From NCBI GenBank assembly GCA_023453655.1, contig JAEXTE010000164.1, positions 1 to 10,292 of the forward strand: a stretch of DNA of 10,292 nucleotides, given 5' to 3'. The notes under the pieces were generated by a model, which was not told the DNA's origin, did no database searches, and saw only the letters and a list, made by a program, of their open reading frames with translations. This document shows positions 6,138 to 10,292 of the stretch, in pieces. Numbering within the stretch: the first letter of the stretch is position 1; the number at the start of each line of letters is the position of its first letter. The stretch comes from Pseudomonadota bacterium. Its GTDB lineage: Bacteria > Pseudomonadota > Gammaproteobacteria > Xanthomonadales > Xanthomonadaceae. The position numbers were made by a program, and so were the translations under genes.

Positions 6138-6800
6138 ATGCAACGCGACACCGCCATCGAGACCCGCGCGCTCAAGGCCGACAGCTTCGGCCGCATCTCG
6201 CTGATGCAGGGCGCCGGCGGCCAGTTCGTGCGCCGCGACCTGGGCCACGTGCCGCTGTGGCTGCGCCTGCCGGCCCGATGGCTGGCCCGGCGCGAGGCAT
6301 TGGGGCTGCGCGCGGTGGCGGGCCTGGCCGACGTGCCGCAACTGCTCGCCTGGGACGGGCGCCGGCTGGATCGCAGCTACATGGAAGGCGCGGCCATGTA
6401 CCAGCGACCGCCGCGCGGCGACGTGGCCTACTTCCGTGCCGCCCGCCGCCTGCTGCTGCAGCTGCATCGTCGCGGGGTCGCCCACAACGACCTGGCCAAG
6501 GAAGCCAACTGGCTGGTGCTCGAGGACGGGCGGCCGGCCATCATCGACTTCCAGCTCGCCAGCCGTGGCGACCCCCGCGCACGCTGGATGCGGCTGCTGT
6601 TCCGCGAGGACCTGCGCCACCTGCTCAAGCACAAGCGCATGTACTGCCGCGAGTCGCTCACTCCGGTCGAGCGGCGGGTGCTGCGCCGCAATTCCTGGGT
6701 GCGCGACGCCTGGTTCCGCACCGGCAAGCCGGTGTACCGCTTCGTGACCCGGCGGCTGCTGAAGTGGGAAGACAACGAAGGCCAGGGGCCGAAGCCGTGA
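6138..6800 (+). CDS. Kinase-fold phosphotransferase, substrate unknown
   Basis: A 220-residue protein related to the small Ser/Thr-, RIO- and lipopolysaccharide-kinase-like fold. Evidence: the catalytic loop HNDLAKEANWLV (116-127), fitting HxDxxxxxN with Asp118 as base and Asn124 as metal ligand, and IIDFQLA (135-141), where Asp137 takes the place of the DFG Asp and DFG has become DFQ. The N-terminal lobe is minimal: a GAGGQFVRRDL stretch (25-35) may stand for the Gly-rich loop and strand 3, with Arg32/33 rather than a clear Lys, and REALGLRAV (52-60) may give the helix-C Glu53. The C-terminus (145-210) is very basic, which suits a peripheral contact with membrane or nucleic acid. The ATG at 6138 is chosen over the GTG at 6132 because of the -10 spacing. 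It lies 37 bp upstream of the SDR gene, so probably co-transcribed. Fold confidence is good; the substrate is not known. Confidence 0.75.
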   Translation: MQRDTAIETRALKADSFGRISLMQGAGGQFVRRDLGHVPLWLRLPARWLARREALGLRAVAGLADVPQLLAWDGRRLDRSYMEGAAMYQRPPRGDVAYFRAARRLLLQLHRRGVAHNDLAKEANWLVLEDGRPAIIDFQLASRGDPRARWMRLLFREDLRHLLKHKRMYCRESLTPVERRVLRRNSWVRDAWFRTGKPVYRFVTRRLLKWEDNEGQGPKP

Positions 6801-6827
6801 GCGCCGCGCCCCGCGACAACCGACAAC

Positions 6828-6832
6828 GGGAG
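6828..6832 (+). promoter_or_regulatory. Ribosome binding site of the SDR gene
   Basis: GGGAG lies 5 nt before the ATG at 6838. The presence of a ribosome site here, unlike at the leaderless-type start of the gene before it, fits translation from an internal position of a shared transcript. Confidence 0.6.
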
Positions 6833-6837
6833 CGACC

Positions 6838-7656
<819 letters not shown>

Positions 7657-7668
7657 GGCCCGCGCCGG

Positions 7669-8802
7669 TCAGGCCAGCGCCCGGTCGAGGTCGTCGACCA
7701 GGTCGCGCGCATCCTCCAGCCCCACCGACAGCCGCAGCAGGCCCTGCGGCGAGGCCGACTGCGCGCCCTCGATCGAGGCGCGATGCTCGACCAGCGATTC
7801 GGTCGATCCCAGCGAGGTGGCGTTGGTGAACAGCGCCAGCCGCCCGGCCACCGCCAGCGCCGCCTCGCGGCCGCCGGCCACCTCGAACGACAGCATGCCG
7901 CCGAAGCCGCCCTGCATCTGCCGCGCCGCGACCGCATGGCCGGGGTGGCCCGGCAGGCCGGGATAGTGCACGGCTTCCACCTTCGGATGCGCCTGCAGGA
8001 ACTCCGCCACCGCCTGCGCGTTGCGGCAGTGCCGCTCCACCCGCACCGGCAGGGTGCGCAACCCGCGCAGCACCAGCCAGGCGGCGAACGGCGAGGCGGT
8101 ATTGCCGGTCTGGCGGCGCAGCTCGTGGCATTCGGCGGCGAACCCGTCGTCGTCGGCGAAGGCCAGTACGCCGCCCATCACGTCGCCGTGCCCGCCCAGG
8201 TACTTGGTGGCCGAATGCAGGACGATGTCCGCGCCCAGCGCCAGCGGCTGCTGCAGCGCCGGCGTGGCGAAGGTGCCGTCGACCAGCAGGCGCGCGCCGG
8301 CCGCGTGCGCGATGTCGGCCAGCGCGGCGATGTCGCAGACCTTGAGCAGCGGGTTGGACGGCGTCTCCGCCCACAGCAGGCGGGTGTCGGGCGAGATCGC
8401 GGCGCGCACGGCGTCGAGGTCGGTCATGTCCACCACGCGGTGGCGCACGCTCCAGCGCTCCAGCCACTTCGCGCCGACGGCGCGGTAGCCGAAATACGTG
8501 TCGTCGGCGATCAGCAGTTCGGCGCCGGGCGGCAGCGCCTGCATCGCGGTCGTGCCGGCGGTCATGCCGGTGGCGAAGAACATCGCGCGCGCGGCGCCGT
8601 CCAGCGTCGCCAGGACCTGCTCCAGCTGCCCCTGGTTGGGGCTGCCGTAACGCTGGTAGAGGTAGTCCTGCGGGAGCCCCGCGTCGGGCGCGTGCTCGAA
8701 GGTGGTGGCCAGCTGCAGCGGCGGCGCCAGCGCGCCGCTGGCGGGGTCGGGCGCGACGCCGGCGTGCGCGGCGAGGGTGTCGAAACGGTGCGTGCGGGTC
8801 AT
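7669..8802 (-). CDS. Trans-sulfuration-type PLP enzyme (cystathionine gamma-synthase / gamma-lyase family)
   Basis: A 377-residue cytosolic PLP enzyme of the Cys/Met metabolism family. Visible: YQR (49-51, phosphate-binding Tyr/Arg of the neighbouring subunit), TGM (78-80), DDTYFGYR (100-107, the stacking Tyr), ETPSNP (146-151), VDGTFATP (174-181, Asp175 pairs with the PLP nitrogen), SATKYLGGH (197-205, Schiff-base Lys200), SLGSTESLVEHRASIEG (330-346) and LRLSVGLED (356-364, carboxylate-binding Arg357). Departures from the textbook pattern are SPN (54-56) for NPT, DGT for DNT, and EHRAS for HPAS, which suggest a side clade. Cystathionine gamma-synthase, cystathionine gamma-lyase, methionine gamma-lyase or O-acyl-homoserine sulfhydrylase cannot be told apart here, so no gene symbol is given. 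It diverges from gloA with 65 bp between the starts; no Shine-Dalgarno site is visible. Confidence 0.9.
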   Translation of the reverse strand: MTRTHRFDTLAAHAGVAPDPASGALAPPLQLATTFEHAPDAGLPQDYLYQRYGSPNQGQLEQVLATLDGAARAMFFATGMTAGTTAMQALPPGAELLIADDTYFGYRAVGAKWLERWSVRHRVVDMTDLDAVRAAISPDTRLLWAETPSNPLLKVCDIAALADIAHAAGARLLVDGTFATPALQQPLALGADIVLHSATKYLGGHGDVMGGVLAFADDDGFAAECHELRRQTGNTASPFAAWLVLRGLRTLPVRVERHCRNAQAVAEFLQAHPKVEAVHYPGLPGHPGHAVAARQMQGGFGGMLSFEVAGGREAALAVAGRLALFTNATSLGSTESLVEHRASIEGAQSASPQGLLRLSVGLEDARDLVDDLDRALA

Positions 8803-8829
8803 GGCGGCGTCGGCGGGGGACAGTCAGGC

Positions 8830-8836
8830 GATAATG
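8830..8836. promoter_or_regulatory. Symmetric -10 element shared by the divergent PLP-enzyme and gloA genes
   Basis: GATAATG reads GATAAT on the plus strand (8830-8835, 5/6 to TATAAT) and CATTAT on the minus strand (8836-8831, 4/6). The plus hexamer ends 32 nt before the gloA ATG and the minus hexamer 28 nt before the PLP-enzyme ATG, so one site is well placed to drive both genes. No -35 boxes are evident on either side. Confidence 0.4.
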
Positions 8837-8867
8837 CCATCGGCCCACCCGCCGCACCGGACAGCCC

Positions 8868-9305
8868 ATGAAATACCTGCACGCGATGATCCGCGTCCAC
8901 GACCTGGACGCCACCAGCCGTTTCTTCACCGAGGGCCTGGGCCTGCACCAGACCCGGCGCATGGACAACGAAGCCGGCCGCTTCACCCTGGTCTACTTCG
9001 GTGCGCCGGAGAACCCGGAGGCCGAGGTCGAACTGACATACAACTGGCCGCCCGAGGACGGCTCGCCGCCGGAGGACTACGGCAGCGCCCGCAACTTCGG
9101 CCACCTGGCCTTCGAGGTCGACGACATCTACGCGATCTGCGCGCATCTGCAGTCGCTGGGCGTGACCATCAACCGCCCGCCGCGCGACGGCCGCATGGCC
9201 TTCGTGCGCACTCCGGACCTGATCTCGATCGAACTGCTGCAGAAGGGCGCCGCCCTGCCGGCGGCCGAACCCTGGGCCTCGATGCCCAACACCGGCAACT
9301 GGTAG
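8868..9305 (+). CDS. gloA: Glyoxalase I (lactoylglutathione lyase)
   Basis: Isomerises the methylglyoxal-glutathione hemithioacetal to S-lactoylglutathione (cytosolic detoxification). It is a 145-residue protein of the vicinal-oxygen-chelate family with two beta-alpha-beta-beta-beta modules. The four metal ligands of the E. coli enzyme (His5, Glu56, His74, Glu122) are matched by His5 (MKYLH), Glu55 (VELTYNW), His79 (GHLAF) and Glu122 (IELLQ). The short bacterial form is generally Ni/Co-activated; the metal here is inferred. Compared with E. coli there is a small Pro/Glu/Asp-rich insertion between ligands 2 and 3 (61-73) and a shorter loop before Glu122. The ATG at 8868 fits the family start exactly; the ribosome site is weak (CGGACA). 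It is followed by a hairpin and argD 69 bp downstream. Confidence 0.95.
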   Translation: MKYLHAMIRVHDLDATSRFFTEGLGLHQTRRMDNEAGRFTLVYFGAPENPEAEVELTYNWPPEDGSPPEDYGSARNFGHLAFEVDDIYAICAHLQSLGVTINRPPRDGRMAFVRTPDLISIELLQKGAALPAAEPWASMPNTGNW

Positions 9306-9320
9306 GCGCACGCGCCCAGC

Positions 9321-9340
9321 GCCGCGCCCGGAGGCGCGGC
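9321..9340 (+). terminator. Stable GC hairpin between gloA and argD
   Basis: A perfect 8-bp stem, GCCGCGCC / GGCGCGGC, with the 4-nt loop CGGA, 15 nt past the gloA stop. It is followed by ACAATATTCCCTTC, AT-richer but not a U-run. It may end gloA transcription. Its last base touches the candidate -10 box of argD, so the two functions would sit side by side. Confidence 0.45.
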
Positions 9341-9345
9341 ACAAT
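9340..9345 (+). promoter_or_regulatory. Candidate -10 box of argD
   Basis: CACAAT (4/6 to TATAAT) lies in the only AT-rich patch upstream of argD, 29 nt before its ATG. No ARG-box-like palindrome and no clear -35 box were seen. No Shine-Dalgarno site is obvious; the leader is pyrimidine-rich. Confidence 0.3.
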
Positions 9346-9374
9346 ATTCCCTTCATCCTCGCGCCCCTCCGCCC

Positions 9375-10292
9375 ATGATCCAGCCCGATCCCACCGCCGA
9401 CCTGGTCGCCCTCGGCCAGCAGCGCCTGTTGCCCGTCTACCGCCAGCGGCCGCTGATCCTCGACCGCGGCCAGGGCGCGCGCCTGTGGGACATCGAGGGA
9501 CGCGACTACGTCGACTTCTCCGCGGGCATCGCCGTGTGCAGCCTCGGCCACAACGATCCGGACCTGGTCGCCGCGCTCGCCGGGCAGGCCGGGCGCCTGT
9601 GGCATACCAGCAACGTGTTCTACAGCGAGCCGCCGCTGCGGCTGGCCGAGGAACTGGTGGCCGCCTCGCGCTTCGCCGAGCGCGTGTTCCTGTGCAATTC
9701 CGGTGCGGAAGCGAACGAGGCCGCGATCAAGCTGGTGCGCAAATGGGCCGCCGCGCAGGGTCGCGAACCCTCGCGGCGCGTGATCGTCACCTTCCGCGGC
9801 AGTTTCCACGGCCGCACCCTGGCCACGGTGACCGCGACCGCGCAGCCCAAGTACCAGGCCGGCTACGAGCCGCTGCCGGGCGGCTTCCGCTACGTGGACT
9901 TCAACGACGCCACCGGGCTGGAGGTCGCGATGGCCGGCGGCGACGTGGCCGCGGTGCTGGTCGAGCCGGTGCAGGGCGAGGGTGGCGTCACGCCCACGGC
10001 GCCCGGCTTCCTGCGTACCGTGCGCGAACTGTGCGACCACCACGGCGCGCTGCTCGTGCTCGACGAGATCCAGAGCGGCATGGGCCGCACCGGCACCCTG
10101 TTCGCGCACTGGCACGACCAGGTCGAGCCCGACGTCGTGACCCTGGCCAAGGCGCTCGGGGGCGGCTTCCCGGTCGGCGCGATGCTGGCCGGGCCGAAGG
10201 TCGCCCAGGCCATGCAGTTCGGCGACCACGGCACCACCTTCGGCGGCAACCCGCTGGCCGCGGCAGTGGCGCGGGTGGCGCTGCGTACGCTG
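9375..10292 (+). CDS. argD: Acetylornithine aminotransferase, N-terminal 306 residues (partial)
   Basis: A PLP-dependent class III aminotransferase converting N-acetylglutamate 5-semialdehyde to N-acetylornithine in arginine synthesis; many bacterial enzymes also act on the succinyl-DAP pathway. The frame is open from the ATG at 9375 to the right edge, with about a quarter of the protein missing. Visible: LWDIEGRDYVDFSAGIAV near residues 37-54, NSGAEANEAAIKL (108-120, phosphate site), FHGRT, VEPVQGEGG, DEIQSGMGRTG (Asp230 pairs with the PLP nitrogen), TLAKALGGGFPVGAM with Schiff-base Lys259 (E. coli Lys255), and GTTFGGNPL near the edge. The pattern fits ArgD better than ornithine or GABA aminotransferases. 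In Xanthomonas-type bacteria the pathway may use N-acetylcitrulline, but this step is the same. The start is chosen from family alignment; no strong ribosome site is visible. Confidence 0.93.
   Translation, partial: MIQPDPTADLVALGQQRLLPVYRQRPLILDRGQGARLWDIEGRDYVDFSAGIAVCSLGHNDPDLVAALAGQAGRLWHTSNVFYSEPPLRLAEELVAASRFAERVFLCNSGAEANEAAIKLVRKWAAAQGREPSRRVIVTFRGSFHGRTLATVTATAQPKYQAGYEPLPGGFRYVDFNDATGLEVAMAGGDVAAVLVEPVQGEGGVTPTAPGFLRTVRELCDHHGALLVLDEIQSGMGRTGTLFAHWHDQVEPDVVTLAKALGGGFPVGAMLAGPKVAQAMQFGDHGTTFGGNPLAAAVARVALRTL

Noticed and set aside
4141..6204. 687-codon open frame on the plus strand, antisense to the DedA/PAP2 gene
   Set aside because: Its translation is rich in Arg, Gln, His and Pro with no domain pattern, as expected of an antisense shadow in high-GC DNA. 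The minus-strand frame has clear DedA and PAP2 motifs.
8799..10229. 476-codon open frame on the minus strand across gloA and argD
   Set aside because: It runs antisense through two well-recognised genes and the gap between them; the composition is that of a shadow frame.

Overview
The window is a compact, GC-rich, fully chromosomal-looking stretch of a gammaproteobacterium. The best guess is the Xanthomonadaceae/Lysobacteraceae (Xanthomonas, Lysobacter, Luteimonas and relatives). This rests on very high third-position GC, a PPi-dependent phosphofructokinase gene next to a short-form adenylate kinase, weak or absent Shine-Dalgarno sites, and protein sequences that read like that group. The taxon is an inference from remembered families, not a computed assignment.

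Layout, left to right. (1) The 5' part of a PPi-dependent 6-phosphofructokinase gene (minus strand, cut by the left edge) diverges from adk (plus). (2) adk converges on a DUF411/CopG-like putative lipoprotein gene (minus), with a GC hairpin between them. (3) Divergent from that is mpl (plus, TTG start), the peptidoglycan-recycling ligase, followed by a hairpin and a small LON-substrate-binding-domain gene. (4) The latter converges on a large minus-strand gene for a membrane protein that fuses DedA, PAP2-phosphatase-like and LssY-like C-terminal regions. (5) Divergent from it, with 47 bp between the start codons, is a kinase-fold protein gene followed by an HSDL2-type short-chain dehydrogenase gene. 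(6) A minus-strand trans-sulfuration-type PLP enzyme gene converges on the SDR gene and diverges from gloA (glyoxalase I). (7) gloA is followed by a hairpin and then argD, which is cut by the right edge. No gap exceeds about 130 bp. I saw no tRNA, rRNA, CRISPR, insertion sequence or prophage signal.

How the genes fit together: central metabolism and energy charge (PPi-PFK, Adk), envelope maintenance (Mpl recycles murein tripeptide; the DedA/PAP2 protein probably handles lipid phosphates), detoxification (glyoxalase I; the DUF411 protein possibly copper) and amino-acid metabolism (ArgD; the PLP enzyme). I do not see a coherent new defence or mobile system, and most of the window is ordinary housekeeping. 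The points most worth a second look are: a PAP2 domain that has lost two signature catalytic residues while keeping the third motif; a divergent promoter pair in which both genes have a -10-like hexamer exactly 6 nt before the ATG (leaderless signature); an HSDL2-like SDR with Cys where Ser is expected; and a substrate-unknown kinase-fold protein next to that SDR.
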